DNA from: Nocardiopsis eucommiae | Lineage (GTDB): Bacteria; Actinomycetota; Actinomycetes; Streptosporangiales; Streptosporangiaceae | DNA: 64,000 nt | Direction of reading: 5' to 3' | Assembly (NCBI GenBank): GCA_018388625.1 | Contig: CP074402.1 | Coordinates: forward strand, 992,001-1,056,000 | Shown here: piece after piece, positions 19,327-29,586 of the stretch | How the letters are laid out: each line of letters begins with the position of its first letter | Numbering within the stretch: position 1 is the first letter of the stretch | Program-made: the position numbers and the translations under genes | Notes under the pieces: model-generated | Seen by the model: the letters and a program-made list of their open reading frames with translations, nothing else | Database searches by the model: none | Told to the model about the DNA's origin: nothing

Positions 19327-19612
19327 ATGAGCGAGGTCATCCCGCTGGCGCACGGCTCGGACGAGGATCTGGGCTGGCAGGAACGTGCCCTGTGCGCGCA
19401 GACGGACCCGGAGGCGTTCTTCCCCGAGAAGGGCGGCTCGACACGGGAGGCCAAGAAGGTCTGCCAGTCGTGCGAGGTACGTGCGGAGTGCCTGGAGTAC
19501 GCGCTGGAGCATGACGAACGCTTCGGCATCTGGGGGGACTCTCCGAGCGCGAGCGTCGACGGCTGAAGAAGGCCGCCGGGGAGATTTCGATTTCCTGGCG
19601 GACATGCTGTAG
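19327..19612 (+). CDS. whiB: WhiB-family iron-sulfur regulator (WhiB/WhmD/WhiB2 type), two frame breaks
   Basis: An Fe-S protein that works with sigma factor to control sporulation septation. ATG 19327 sits 5 bases after AGGAGG. The four cluster cysteines are C23, C46, C49 and C55 (ERALCAQTDPEAFFPEKGG, VCQSCEVRAEC), followed by the G(I/V)WGG turn. The core closely resembles S. coelicolor WhiB and mycobacterial WhiB2. After FGIWG the frame is lost near 19538 (G-run one short); the expected LSERERRRLKKAAG reads in the next frame. A second lost G near 19580 would give the stop at 19612, just before the terminator at 19626. Without that second repair the frame would run through the terminator. 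Position next to the F420 genes and manB is conserved across actinobacteria. Confidence 0.9.
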
Positions 19613-19625
19613 GGGTACGCGTCAC

Positions 19626-19660
19626 GGCGCGTCCGGGCCACGAGCCCGGGCGCGCCTTTT
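19626..19660 (+). terminator. Rho-independent terminator after whiB
   Basis: A 13-bp stem (19626-19638 with 19644-19656, one G-U pair) with a CACGA loop and TTTT at 19657-19660, 14 bases after the inferred whiB stop. The 250 bp from here to the next gene (19917) contain only AT-richer promoter-like sequence, and no gene that I can support. Confidence 0.8.
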
Positions 19661-19916
19661 CATGTTCCGTACCCTTCGGGCCCTTGGGCCTGATTGGTCC
19701 GTCAGGTCCGCTGGGCGCCTAATGCACCGCTATGGTCGCCCCTCGCGCCCTCGACCAAAATGATCCGTAATGGTGTGCGGTGGCGTATCGTGATGTCCCG
19801 CGTTCGCCTCCGCGAACCGCCCCGGCGCACTGAGGCGCCCACCGACCGCTCCGGTCGGCACACCCCAGGCCCGCGCACGGGCCCGCCCCTTCTCCCGGAG
19901 AGACCCGACCACAGCC

Positions 19917-22900
19917 GTGCTTGACCTGGATTCCGCCCGCCACGTCGTCACCGCGGTCATCGTGTCCCACGACGGCTCACGATGGCTGTCGGAAACCCTG
20001 TCCGCGCTCCGAGCCCAGACCCGCGCCGTACAGCGGGTGGTGGCCGCCGACACGGGCAGCACCGACGGCAGCCCCGACGTCCTCGCGGACCACCTTCCCG
20101 CCGACGCCGTCATCGACCTGCCCGCCCGCACCGGATACGGCGACGCCGTCAAGGCCGCGCTGGACCTGCCCAGGTCCACCACCGAGGTGCAGGGCTACGA
20201 GGACGACGCCACCGAGTGGATCTGGCTCATCCACGACGACCTCACCCCGGAGAAGGACGCCCTCGAACACCTGCTCGCCGCCGCCGACCAGGACCCGCGC
20301 AGCGCCGTGCTGGGCCCCAAACTCCGCGACTGGTTCGACCGCCGCCTCCTCGTCGAGGCGGGCGTCACCATCGACGGCGCCGGCCGCCGCGAGACCGGGC
20401 TGGAGCAGCGCGAGTTCGACCACGGCCAGCACGACGGCACCCGCCAGGTCCTGGCGGTCTCCAGCGCGGGGATGCTGGTCCGCCGTGACGTGTGGGAGCG
20501 CCTCGGCGGATTCGACCCGGCGCTGCCGCTCTTCCGCGACGACATCGACTTCTGCTGGCGCGTCGGCGGCGCCGGGCTCCGGGTCCGCCTGGTCACCGAC
20601 GCCGTCGCCTACCACGCGGAGGCCTCGGCCCGACGCCGCAGGAGGATCACCGCCACCCGCAACCACCCCCGCCGGGTGGACCGCAGGCACGCCGTGTTCG
20701 TTCTCCTGGCCAACCTGCCCGTCGGCGGCATGGTGTTCGCGCTGCTGCGCAACTCCGTGGGCTCGCTGCTGCGCGTGGTCATGTACCTGCTCATCAAGCA
20801 ACCCGCCAACGCCCTGGACGAGGCCGCCGCGATCACCCTCGTCTACGGTCGGCCGTTCCGCCTGGCCCGGGCCCGGTTCCGGCGGCGCCGCGACCGGCGC
20901 CGCACCTACAGCGCGATCCGCCCGTTCCTCGCCCGGGGGTGGCCGTGCGGCAGTTCGCCGACGCTGTCACCGCGGTCCTCACCGGGGAGCGGATGGCTGA
21001 CACCGCCGGACGCCACCAGGCGGTCACCGCCCCTCCGGGCGAGGAGGACGACGGCCCCGCCGACGACTCCACGTCCTTCCTGCGCCGCGTGGTCCTCCAA
21101 CCGGGGGTCCTGCTGGTCATCGGCCTGACCGTGGTGACGCTCGTCGCCGAACGCTCCCTCCTCCTCGGCGGGATGCTCGGCGGCGGCGCCCTGCCCCCGG
21201 TCACCGGCAACGCCCTCGACCTGTGGAACCTCTACCTGGCGGGTCACCCGGACAGCGGAGTGGGCTCGGCCGGGGTCGTCCCGCCCTACGTCGGGTTCCT
21301 CGCGCTCCTGTCCACCCTCACACTCGGCCAGCCGTGGATCGCTGTCATGGTGATCCTGCTGGGCTGCGTGCCGCTGGCCGGTCTCACCTCCTACCTGCTC
21401 GCCCGCGAGGTGCTGCGCTTCCGCCCGGCCCGGCTGTGGATGGCCGGGGCCTACGCCCTGCTCCCCATGGCCACCGGCGCCGTCGCGCAGGGCAGGCTGG
21501 GCACGGCCCTCGTCCACGCGCTGCTGCCCATCCTCGGCCTGCTGCTGGTCCGCCTGGTCTCCATGCCGCCGAAGTCCTCGCGCAGGGCCGCTTGGGGCCT
21601 GGGCCTGGCGCTCACCGTGGCCACCGCGTTCGTGCCCATCGTCTGGCTCCTGTGTCTGGTCACCGGGGTCCTGGCCGCGGTCGCCTTCGGGCACCTGGGG
21701 CGCCGGATCTTCGTCAGCATGGGCATCAGCCTGGGCACGCCCGCGGTGCTCCTCATGCCGTGGACCCTCGAACTCCTGACGCACCCCAGCCTGTGGCTGC
21801 TGGAGGCGGGGCTGCACCGGCCCGAGCTGTCCAACCCCGGGGCGACCCCCACGGAACTGCTCATGCTCTCCCCGGGCGGACCCGGAACGCCCCCGGTCTG
21901 GGTGACCGCCGGATTCATCGCCGCCGCCCTGTGCTCCCTGCTGCTGCTCCGCAACCGCATGCTGGTCGCGGCGGGCTGGAGCCTCGCCCTGTTCGGGATG
22001 CTCGTCGCCGTCCTGACCAGCAGGATCGTCATCGAGCCCTACTTCGGCGGCCCGCCCGCCCTGGTCTGGCCGGGCGTCGCGCTGTCCTTCGCCGCCACCG
22101 CCGTCCTCCTGACGGCCGCGACGGCGGCCCGCGTCTTCGGGAACATGATTCGCCACGGCGGCCTCCGGAGGTACTTCGCGCTGGCCGTGGCCCTGCTCGC
22201 GCTGGCCACCCCCGTCTCGGCGGCGGCCCTGTGGATGTGGGAGGGCGTGGACGGACCGATGACCGCGAACGCGCCCCGCTCCGTGCCCGGGGCCCTGGAG
22301 AGCGTGAGCGCGGACGGCACCGAACCCCGCACCGTCATCGTCACCCCCGCCGACGACGGCGCCGTGGACTACGTGGTGGTCCGGGGCCGCGAACCCCGGC
22401 TGGGGGAGGAGCGCGTCGTTCCCGAACCCGGCACCCGTGCCGCGATGGACCAGGCCGTCGCGGAGCTCGCCGCGGGCCAGGGCAGCGACCAACTGGTCAC
22501 CCTGCTCGACCACGGCGTCCAGTACGTGCTCTACCCGCGCCCGGAACTCGGGGGCCGGCCGACGCGACCATGGTCGACACCCTCGACGGCACCCCGGGCC
22601 TCGGACGTCAGTCACTGTCCGACCACTACGGCCTCTGGCGGGTCGCGGAACCCACGGGTGTGCTCCGCACGGTCTCCGAGGACGGCCTCGAAGCCGAGGC
22701 GCTGCGCGTGGAGGGCCCCGCCGACCAGCTCACCGCCGAGATCGGCGGGGGCCACACCGGCCGTCGCCTCGCCCTCGCGGAACCCGCCGACGGCGGATGG
22801 CGGGCCACCCTGGACGGCGCCGAACTCACCCCGGTCGACACCGAGAACGGGACCCAGGCGTGGGCCCTGCCGGTACACGGCGGCGACCTGCGGGTGTGGC

Positions 22901-23280
22901 ACACCGACCTCGTGCACACCGCCTGGTGGATCACCCAGGGAGTGCTGCTGCTGATCGTGGCGGTGCTCGCCGCCCCGGGCGTGCGGACGGAGGAGGAGCG
23001 CAGGCTCATCGAGGCCACTCCGATGCCCAGGCCCCGCCGACCCCGCCGCACGGGCAGGTCCCGCCGCGTGGCCCCGGAGAAGGCTCAGGAGAAGGCCCGG
23101 GACCAGGCGCCGGAACAGAAGCCGGAGGACCAGCCGGAACCGCCGGAACCGGATCCCGGACCGACCACCACGGGCTCCCTCCCCGTCATCCGGGGCAGGC
23201 GCCGTGGGACGCGGGGCACACGACGCGCCGGGACCCGCAGGGCGCCCAGGCGCCGAGCGGGCACCGAGGACGAGGGGTAG
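19917..23280 (+). CDS. Giant membrane-bound GT2 family glycosyltransferase, two frame breaks
   Basis: About 1121 residues after repair, starting at GTG 19917. Residues ~10-230 form a GT-A domain (VTAVIVSHDGSRWL, AADTGSTDGSPD, WIWLIHDDLTPE, then LFRDDIDFCWRVGGAGL). This is followed by about a dozen membrane helices, an extracellular domain (DDGAVDYVVVRGREPRL onward) and a Pro/Arg/Lys-rich tail. The same large architecture followed by a DUF5719 gene is found next to whiB and manB in Streptomyces-type genomes. It likely builds a cell-surface glycan, possibly using GDP-mannose made via ManB. Breaks near 20935 and 22555 are each explained by one missing G. Only 3 bp separate it from the DUF5719 gene. 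Confidence 0.85.
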
Positions 23281-23283
23281 GAC

Positions 23284-24781
23284 ATGCGACTGATCGTGGA
23301 GAACCGGTTCGCCCTGTTCGGGCTGGTCGCGCTGGCCCTGCTCGCCCTGTTCGGGGTGGCGTTCGTGATCCGGCCGGTCAACGCCGAGCTCGGGGTGTCC
23401 GAGCCCGAGACCGTCCGCCCGGACCTGGCGTCACGGGTCTGCCCGGCCCCGCACGAGCCGTCCGACGACGCCGACAGCTCGATCGCTGCCTTCGCCCCCG
23501 GGTCAGCCGCGACGACGAGGGCCGGCTGTGGGCCGTCCCGCTGTCCCGGGTGGACGGGGACGGGCCCGACACCGACGTTCTCGGGGAGGAGCTCACCGAA
23601 CCCGGGCGGGTCTGGAGTACAGACACCGGGGACGCCACCCGGCCCACCGCCCTGCACGCCGAGGGCTCGCTGGCCTCCGGACTCGACTCCGCGCAGACCA
23701 CCGTCTCCGATGACGGCGTCACCGAGGTCCGCTGCGCCGCACCGTCGATCGGGACCTGGTTCGCCCTGCCCGGCGCTGACGACCCCGACGACGTCGACCT
23801 GGAGACCCTCACCGTGCACCTGGCCAACCCGGAGGACTTCCGGGCCACGGTCAGCGTCGACCTCTACACCATGGAGGGGCCCTCCTACTCCGCGGACAGC
23901 CGGGGTATCCACCTCGGTCCGGGGGAGTCGACCGAACTCGACGTCACGGAGCTCATCCAGAACACGGGTTCCCTCGGCGTCCACGTGCGCACCAGCACCG
24001 GCCGCGTCGCCGCGTCCCTGCTCGCGGAACACTCCTCGGGGAACGCTGACTGGGTCCCGCCGACCCGCGCGCCCGACGAGGAGCACGTGATCCCCGGGGT
24101 ACCCGGGGGCGAGGGCACGCGCCGCCTGTTCGTGGCGGCGCCCGGTGACGCTCCGGTCGAGGCCCGCGTGCGCGTGGTGACCGAGGAGCCCAACGGCACC
24201 GACGACGAGCCCCTGGTCCTGAACGTCCCGCCCGCGGCGTCCGCCTGGCTGAGCCTGGAGGGCTCCCTGGCGGAGGCCCCCGGAACGGTCGTCGTCGAGG
24301 CCGACGGCGCCGTGGTCGCCGGAGTGATCGCGGAGGCCGCGGACGACGGGAAGGTCGTGGAGACCGCCTACACGGCCGCCGTCGACCCCCTCACGGGGCC
24401 GCTCGACACCACGGCCGTCATCGCGGACATGCCCGAGGACCTCGACGTGGAGCTGGTGCTGGGAGCCCCGGACCAGGACGCCCAGGTGGTGGCCACCCCG
24501 ATCGCCGCCGACGGGAGCATGGGCGACGCCGTCCGCGCCGAGGTCGCCGCCGGAACCACCCACGTGTTCGGCACCGACACCGAGGGCTGGGGGTCCCCTC
24601 GGGCGCCGACCCCGAGGACGGCTACGCGGTCCGCCTGGAGCTGCTGGAGGACTCCGGACCGGTCTACGCGGCCCGGGTCCTGCGCTCGGGCGACGGCGTC
24701 AGCGTCCTGCCCGTCACCCCCGCCCCCGTGAGGGTCCAGCTGCCCGTGGTCCGCGACAGCATGACCGGCATCGTTCCCTGA
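23284..24781 (+). CDS. DUF5719 family membrane-anchored extracellular protein, two frame breaks
   Basis: About 499 residues after repair. The N-terminus has one membrane helix (FALFGLVALALLALFGVAFVI), placing the rest outside. The body is a set of beta-rich segments such as VTVHLANPEDFRATVSVDLYTMEG-like strands and VAASLLAEHSSGNADWVPP, the pattern I associate with DUF5719. It is immediately downstream of the giant glycosyltransferase and very probably its partner at the cell surface. Breaks near 23500 (ggg read for gggg) and 24592 (one G missing in a G-run) split it into three frames; the last ends VRVQLPVVRDSMTGIVP at 24781. Function is unknown. Confidence 0.75.
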
Positions 24782-24902
24782 CCGCCTCCTCCCACGGCTC
24801 GGGCGCGCCCCCTTCCACGCGGGTGGCGGGAGGAGCTCCGGGTGGGGGAGGGGCGGATGTGGGTAGTGAGGTCAGCGAGAGGGATCGGTCGAAGGGGGCG
24901 GC

Positions 24903-25319
24903 ATGGGCGAGACGCGGCTGGAGTCGCTGGGTGACGACAGGTGGACGCTGACGCTGGAACGGGACCTCGGGCGACCCGTGGAGCGGGTGTGGCGGGCCCT
25001 CACGGAGCCCGCCGAACTGAGCCGGTGGTACCCGATGGCGGTCGACCAGCTGGACCTGCGGGTCGGCGGCGAGATCGCCTTCGACGACGGGGAGGGTCAG
25101 GAGACGACGGCCGTGGTCACGGAGGTGGACCCGCCACGGGTGTTCGGCTTCCGGGAGTTCGACGCGGAGACGGGCGAGCACCAGCTCCGCCTCACCCTGG
25201 AGGAGGACGGGCGGCTGGTGCTGGCACACACGTTCACGGGCCGGGACTGGGCGGAGCGCACGGCGGAGGGCTGGCGCTCCTGCCTGGACGAGCTGGAGAG
25301 GTCGCTCGACGAGGTGTGA
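24903..25319 (+). CDS. SRPBCC / AHSA1-like domain protein
   Basis: An intact 138-residue protein with the helix-grip fold of the START-like SRPBCC superfamily. The opening LTLERDLGRPVERVWRALTEPAELSRWYP is the classic AHSA1 N-terminus, followed by LRVGGEIAFDDGEG and the closing helix GWRSCLDELERSL. Such proteins bind hydrophobic ligands or act with ArsR regulators. No partner is next to it here. A GGGG-rich site precedes ATG 24903. Its stop codon abuts the stop of the convergent metallopeptidase gene with no gap. Confidence 0.85.
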   Translation: MGETRLESLGDDRWTLTLERDLGRPVERVWRALTEPAELSRWYPMAVDQLDLRVGGEIAFDDGEGQETTAVVTEVDPPRVFGFREFDAETGEHQLRLTLEEDGRLVLAHTFTGRDWAERTAEGWRSCLDELERSLDEV

Positions 25320-25754
25320 TCAGTTCTCCGGGTCCACGGACTCGGGTTCGACGCCGAGCAGGTTGGCCACTTCCTCGACCACGGTCTCGTGGACGAGGAG
25401 GGCCAGCTCCTCGGGATCCTTGGTCCTGATCTCCACCGGGCGCCGGTAGACGATGATCCGCGCGCGGCCCGTGGGTTCGCTCTCCAGGCGGGAGAAGGGG
25501 ATCGCCTCGGTCAGGTCGCCGTGGGGCGGTATCGGGGGAACGTCCTCCACGAGGAAGTCGACGTTCGCCAGCTCACGCGCCCACAGGCGTTCGAGGCGTT
25601 CGACCGCGTCCAGGACGAGGTCGTCGAAGGCCTGCGCCCGGCTCCGGGAGACGGGCAGGTCGGAGGGCACGAGAGGACCGCGGATGCCCCGGCCCCGGCG
25701 GTCCCGGCGCCGCACTCTGTCTGGTTGGCCACTGGAAAGGCGCACTCGTCGCAC
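25320..25754 (-). CDS. Zincin-like metallopeptidase family protein (DUF1025-type)
   Basis: Up to 144 residues, intact. The C-terminal half matches the small actinobacterial metallopeptidase family: RSRAQAFDDLVLDAVERLE, then PPHGDLTEAIPFSRL, and the degenerate zinc-motif helix LLVHETVVEEVANLLGV, where HExxH has become HETVVEE. That is usual for this family, and activity is uncertain. I give the longest GTG start (25754); a start at the fourth codon (GTG 25745) would fit the family better. The gene is a fixed neighbour of whiB and the DUF3499 gene in actinobacteria. Confidence 0.8.
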   Translation of the reverse strand: MRRVRLSSGQPDRVRRRDRRGRGIRGPLVPSDLPVSRSRAQAFDDLVLDAVERLERLWARELANVDFLVEDVPPIPPHGDLTEAIPFSRLESEPTGRARIIVYRRPVEIRTKDPEELALLVHETVVEEVANLLGVEPESVDPEN

Positions 25755-25911
25755 ACTTCGAGACTAAGCCATCGCGGGCCCTGCGCGAAGTCCTGGCGCC
25801 ACGGAAGAATCGGACGTCGACCCTCCCGGGTCAAGAACAGTCGCCCAAAAACTGTGCAGGTCATGGGACGATGCTGGCGTGTCCCTCGGTAAAGGCATAC
25901 AGTCAAACGCT

Positions 25912-26313
25912 GTGAGCCATGTTCGACGCTGTTCCCGCACCGCGTGCAGGCAGCCCGCCGTATTCACGCTCACGTACGTCTACGCCGACTCCACCGCCGT
26001 CCTCGGTCCGCTCGCCGCCTACGTGGAACCGCACTGTTACGACCTGTGCGCGATCCACGCCGAACGGTTGACCGCGCCGCGTGGCTGGGAGGTCGTTCGG
26101 CTTCCGGTCGAGACGTCGGGAGGTGGTCCCGGCAGCGATGACCTGGAGGCCCTCGCCGACGCCGTACGTGAGGCGGCGCGGCCGCCCGCGCGTCAAGAGC
26201 CGTCCCCCGGCGAACCCGTGGGGGAGGGCCACGAGACGCTGCGCCGGGGCCACCTGCGCGTGGTCAAGTCCGACCGGGGTGAGCAACGCCCGCCACACCA
26301 CCCGAACGGCTGA
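25912..26313 (+). CDS. DUF3499 family protein
   Basis: A 133-residue actinobacterial protein of unknown function. The N-terminal ~65 residues are the conserved part: SHVRRCSRTACRQPAVFTL, then YADSTAVLGPL and EPHCYDLCAIHAERLTAPRGWEVVRL. Paired cysteines with histidine suggest a small zinc-ribbon-like site. The C-terminal half is Pro/Gly/Arg-rich and probably disordered. I chose GTG 25912 because family members begin at SHVRRCSR; an in-frame GTG at 25879 would add 11 residues. It lies 88 bp upstream of manB on the same strand, an arrangement also seen in mycobacteria (Rv3258c-Rv3257c). Confidence 0.85.
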   Translation: MSHVRRCSRTACRQPAVFTLTYVYADSTAVLGPLAAYVEPHCYDLCAIHAERLTAPRGWEVVRLPVETSGGGPGSDDLEALADAVREAARPPARQEPSPGEPVGEGHETLRRGHLRVVKSDRGEQRPPHHPNG

Positions 26314-26401
26314 CCCGGCCCGGTCTTGCTAGTTTTGTACGGCGCTCGAACGACGGGGCGCTGGACCGAATCGTCGCAGGATCGACCTGGCCGGAGCAGA
26401 C

Positions 26402-27770
26402 GTGGCTGACCTCGGAAGCATCTTCAAGGCATACGACGTACGCGGTGTGATCCCGGACACCTTCAACGCCGGGATCGCCCACGCGATCGGTGCCGCCTTC
26501 GCCCGGGTGGTCGGCGGACCCGCCGTCGTGGTCTCCCACGACATGCGCCCCTCCTCACCGGAGCTCGCCCGCGCCTTCGCGGACGGCGTCACCTCCCAGG
26601 GCGTGGACGTCGTCTTCGCCGGACTCGGCTCCACCGACCTCCTGTACTACGGATCCGGCTCCCTGGACCTGCCCGGCGCGATGTTCACCGCCAGCCACAA
26701 CCCGGCCGAGTACAACGGCATCAAGATGTGCCGCGCGGGCGCCGCTCCGATCAGCGCCGAGACCGGGCTGGCCGACGTCCGCGGGCTCGCGGAGGACTTC
26801 CTGTCCGGGGCCGAGGACCCGAACGCCCACGAGGGCCCGAGGGGCACCGTCACCGAGCGGGACCTGCTGCCCGGTTACGCGGACTACCTCCGGCAGCTCG
26901 TCGACCTCACCGGCTCCCGTCCGCTCAGGGTCGTCGTGGACGCGGGCAACGGCATGGGCGGCCTCACCGTCCCGGCCGTCCTGGAACAGGGCCTGCCGCT
27001 GGACGTCGTCCCGCTGTACTTCGAGCTGGACGGCACCTTCCCCAACCACCCGGCCAACCCCTGGACCCCGACAACCTGGTCGACCTCCAGGCCAAGGTGC
27101 GTGAGACCGGCGCCGACCTCGGCCTGGCCTTCGACGGCGACGCCGACCGCTGCTTCGTGATCGACGAGCGGGGCGAGCCCGTCTCCCCGTCCGCCGTGAC
27201 CGCGCTGGTCGCCTCCGAGGAACTCAAGCGCGAGCCCGGCGGCACCGTCATCCACAACCTCATCACCTCGGCGGCGGTCCCCGAGATCGTCACCGAGCGC
27301 GGCGGCAGGCCCGTGCGCACCCGTGTCGGCCACTCCTTCATCAAGGCGACCATGGCCGAGACCGGTGCGATCTTCGGCGGGGAGCACTCCGCGCACTACT
27401 ACTTCCGGGACTTCTGGAAGGCCGACACGGGTATGCTCGCGGCCATGCACGTCCTGCGTGTCCTGGGCGCGGACGACCGTCCGCTCTCGCGGATCACGGA
27501 GGAGTACTCCCGGTACGCGGCCTCGGGGAGGTCAACTCCAAGGTCGACGACGCCGCCGGTCGCATGGCCGCGGTGCGCGCCGCGTTCGGGGACCGGGACG
27601 GGGTGACCGTCGACGAGCTCGACGGCCTCAGCGTCACCCTGGCGGACGGCGCGTGGTTCAACCTGCGCGCCTCCAACACCGAGCCGCTCCTGCGGCTCAA
27701 CGTCGAGGCCCCGGACGACACCGCCGTGGCGCGCCTGCGCGACGAGGTCCTGGCCATCGTCCGCGCCTGA
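26402..27770 (+). CDS. manB: Phosphomannomutase/phosphoglucomutase, two frame breaks
   Basis: Interconverts mannose-6-phosphate and mannose-1-phosphate (and likely the glucose phosphates), feeding GDP-mannose for cell-surface glycans. About 456 residues from GTG 26402 (VADLGSIFKAYDVRGVIPD). The phosphoserine motif is TASHNP, with Ser98 in MFTASHNPAEYNG. The magnesium loop is DGDADRCF, the sugar-binding loop GEHSAHYYF, and the phosphate-binding loop RASNTEP near the end. Breaks near 27060 (one C missing in aaccccc) and 27528 (one G missing in gggg) split it into three frames. It lies 28 bp upstream of the Trm112-like gene. The order DUF3499-manB-Trm112 is conserved in actinobacteria. Confidence 0.93.
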
Positions 27771-27798
27771 CACGGCCATCACACGAGGAACGAGAACC

Positions 27799-27975
27799 AT
27801 GAGCACGAAGATCGACGGCTGGCTGCTGGAGATCCTGGCCTGCCCGCAGAGCCAGGCCCCGCTGCGCCACGACCCGGAGACCGACGAACTGGTCTGTGAC
27901 GAGAGCGGCCTGGCCTACCCCATCCGCGACGGGATTCCGGTCCTGCTGGTGGACGAGGCGCGCACGCTCTCCTGA
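27799..27975 (+). CDS. Trm112 family small protein
   Basis: A 58-residue protein starting at ATG 27799 after GAGGAACGAG. It shows the Trm112/UPF0434 pattern: WLLEILACPQSQAPLRHD at the N-terminus and GLAYPIRDGIPVLLVDEAR at the C-terminus. The usual zinc-binding CP..C pairs are reduced to Cys14 and a single later Cys. Bacterial members are thought to help methyltransferases or bind metal. Here it is coupled to manB, as in Streptomyces and mycobacteria. Confidence 0.85.
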   Translation: MSTKIDGWLLEILACPQSQAPLRHDPETDELVCDESGLAYPIRDGIPVLLVDEARTLS

Positions 27976-28154
27976 ACGCTGGGAAAAGGTTGGGCGGGGA
28001 GGGGAACGAACTCCGCGTTTCAGCAGTCATATCCGGTACACCCGGGTGAGGGGACTCCTTCGGGGCCGCGACTGGTCGCGGCCCCACCCGGCGTCCCTTC
28101 CCCGTTACCCTGATGCTGCGCCCCCGCTCAAGCCCACCTCCCAGGAGGACATCG

Positions 28155-29482
28155 ATGCCCGGTCCCGAATCGCTACTGCCGAGCGACCCCTCCGCGTTCG
28201 GCGAATACAGCGTGACCGGACGACTGGGGAAGGGCGGCCAGGGGGTCGTCTACCTCGCTGAGGACGGGAACGGCGACGAGTACGCGGTCAAGGTCCTCAA
28301 CGACCAGTGGTCCGCCGACGCCGACCTGCGCAAGCGGTTCGAGAAGGAGGTGCGGGCCGCCCAGCGGGTCGCGTCCTTCTGCACGGCGGCGATCATCGAC
28401 GCCCAGCTCGACAGCGACCCTCCCTACGTGGTCAGCGAGTTCGTGCCGGGCAAGGACCTCCAGGAGACGGTGGCCAAGGGCAGGACGGTGCGCGGCGCCG
28501 CGCTCCAGCGCCTGGCCGTCTCCACCGCCACGGCGCTCGTGGCCATCCACAAGGCGGGGATCGTCCACCGCGACTTCAAGCCCGGGAACGTGCTGCTGGG
28601 CCCGGACGGCCCGCGCGTGATCGACTTCGGCATCGCCCGGGTGGACGACGGCACCGCCACGATGACCAACTCGATCGTCGGCACGCCCTCCTACATGGCG
28701 CCCGAGCAGATCGAGGGCCGCGGGATCACCGACAAGTGCGACATCTTCGCCTGGGGCTGTGTGATCGCGTTCTCCTCGACGGGCCGCGCACCGTTCGGTT
28801 CGGACACCGTCCCGGCGGTCGTGCACCGCGTGGTGAGCGCCCCGCCGGACCTGGACGGGGTGGACGAGGCGCTGCGGCCGATCGTGGAGTCGTGCCTGGA
28901 CAAGGACCCGAACCGCCGCCCGAACGCCCAGACGCTGCTCATGCGGCTGCTCGGCCACGACGGCCCGGTCGGTGCCTCCAACGACGCCGACGACGCGCTC
29001 CAGCAGGGCGAGCGGGTGGCGCAGACCGGCCTGCTCAACGGCAACCCGCTGCCCCCGTGCACCCGCAGGCCCCGCAGTACCCGCAGACCGGCGGACAGCC
29101 GGGCATGGGGTACCCGCCGGGCGTGTCCAACCCGCGCCCCCTCGGTCCGCAGCCGGGGACCTCGAACCCCCGCCCGGGACAGATGGGCCACCCGATGAGC
29201 TCGAACCCCCGGCACGGCGGATTCGGCGCCCACCCGGGGATGTCCAACCCGAGGCCGGGCGCCCCGGGCCCGCACCACCAGCCGCACGCCGTGCACCAGG
29301 GCGCGAACCCGATGATGACCGGGGCGGTCAACCCGAACCAGACCTACACACCGCACCACACGCCGCACCAGCGGCCGAGCCAGCAGGACTCGATCCTCCA
29401 GCAGGGCTGGGTGATCCCGGCGGTACTGGTCACCATCATCATTCTGTTGCTGCTCCTGCTGATCCTGGGCCTCAGCGGCTGA
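28155..29482 (+). CDS. Membrane-anchored Ser/Thr protein kinase, one frame break
   Basis: About 442 residues. ATG 28155 lies 6 bases after AGGAGG. Residues ~17-275 form a complete Hanks-type kinase: Gly-rich loop GKGGQGVV (25-32), catalytic Lys46 in YAVKV, HRDFKPGN with Asp140, DFG Asp157, and APE in SYMAPEQIEG. The juxtamembrane part is Pro/Asn/His-rich with repeats of the SNPRPG type. One membrane helix (WVIPAVLVTIIILLLLLLIL) ends only a few residues before the C-terminus, so there is no outer sensor domain. The frame breaks near 29055 (cccccc read with five C) in the linker. Regulatory target unknown. Confidence 0.9.
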
Positions 29483-29490
29483 CGTCCGGC

Positions 29491-29585
29491 GCCCACCTAT
29501 CCGCGTGGCTCCCGTCCACCGCCTGCCCACCCGCGTGGCGCCCGTCCACCCGCCAGCCCTGCCCACTCGCGTGGCTCCCGCCCCG
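29491..29585 (+). repeat. Three imperfect copies of a ~35-bp direct repeat after the kinase gene
   Basis: Copies begin at about 29491, 29525 and 29561, each containing GCCCAC followed by CGCGTGGC(T/G)CCCG. They lie between the kinase stop and the convergent hypothetical gene stop at 29587. They are not obviously a hairpin terminator. Confidence 0.6.
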
Positions 29586-29586
29586 C

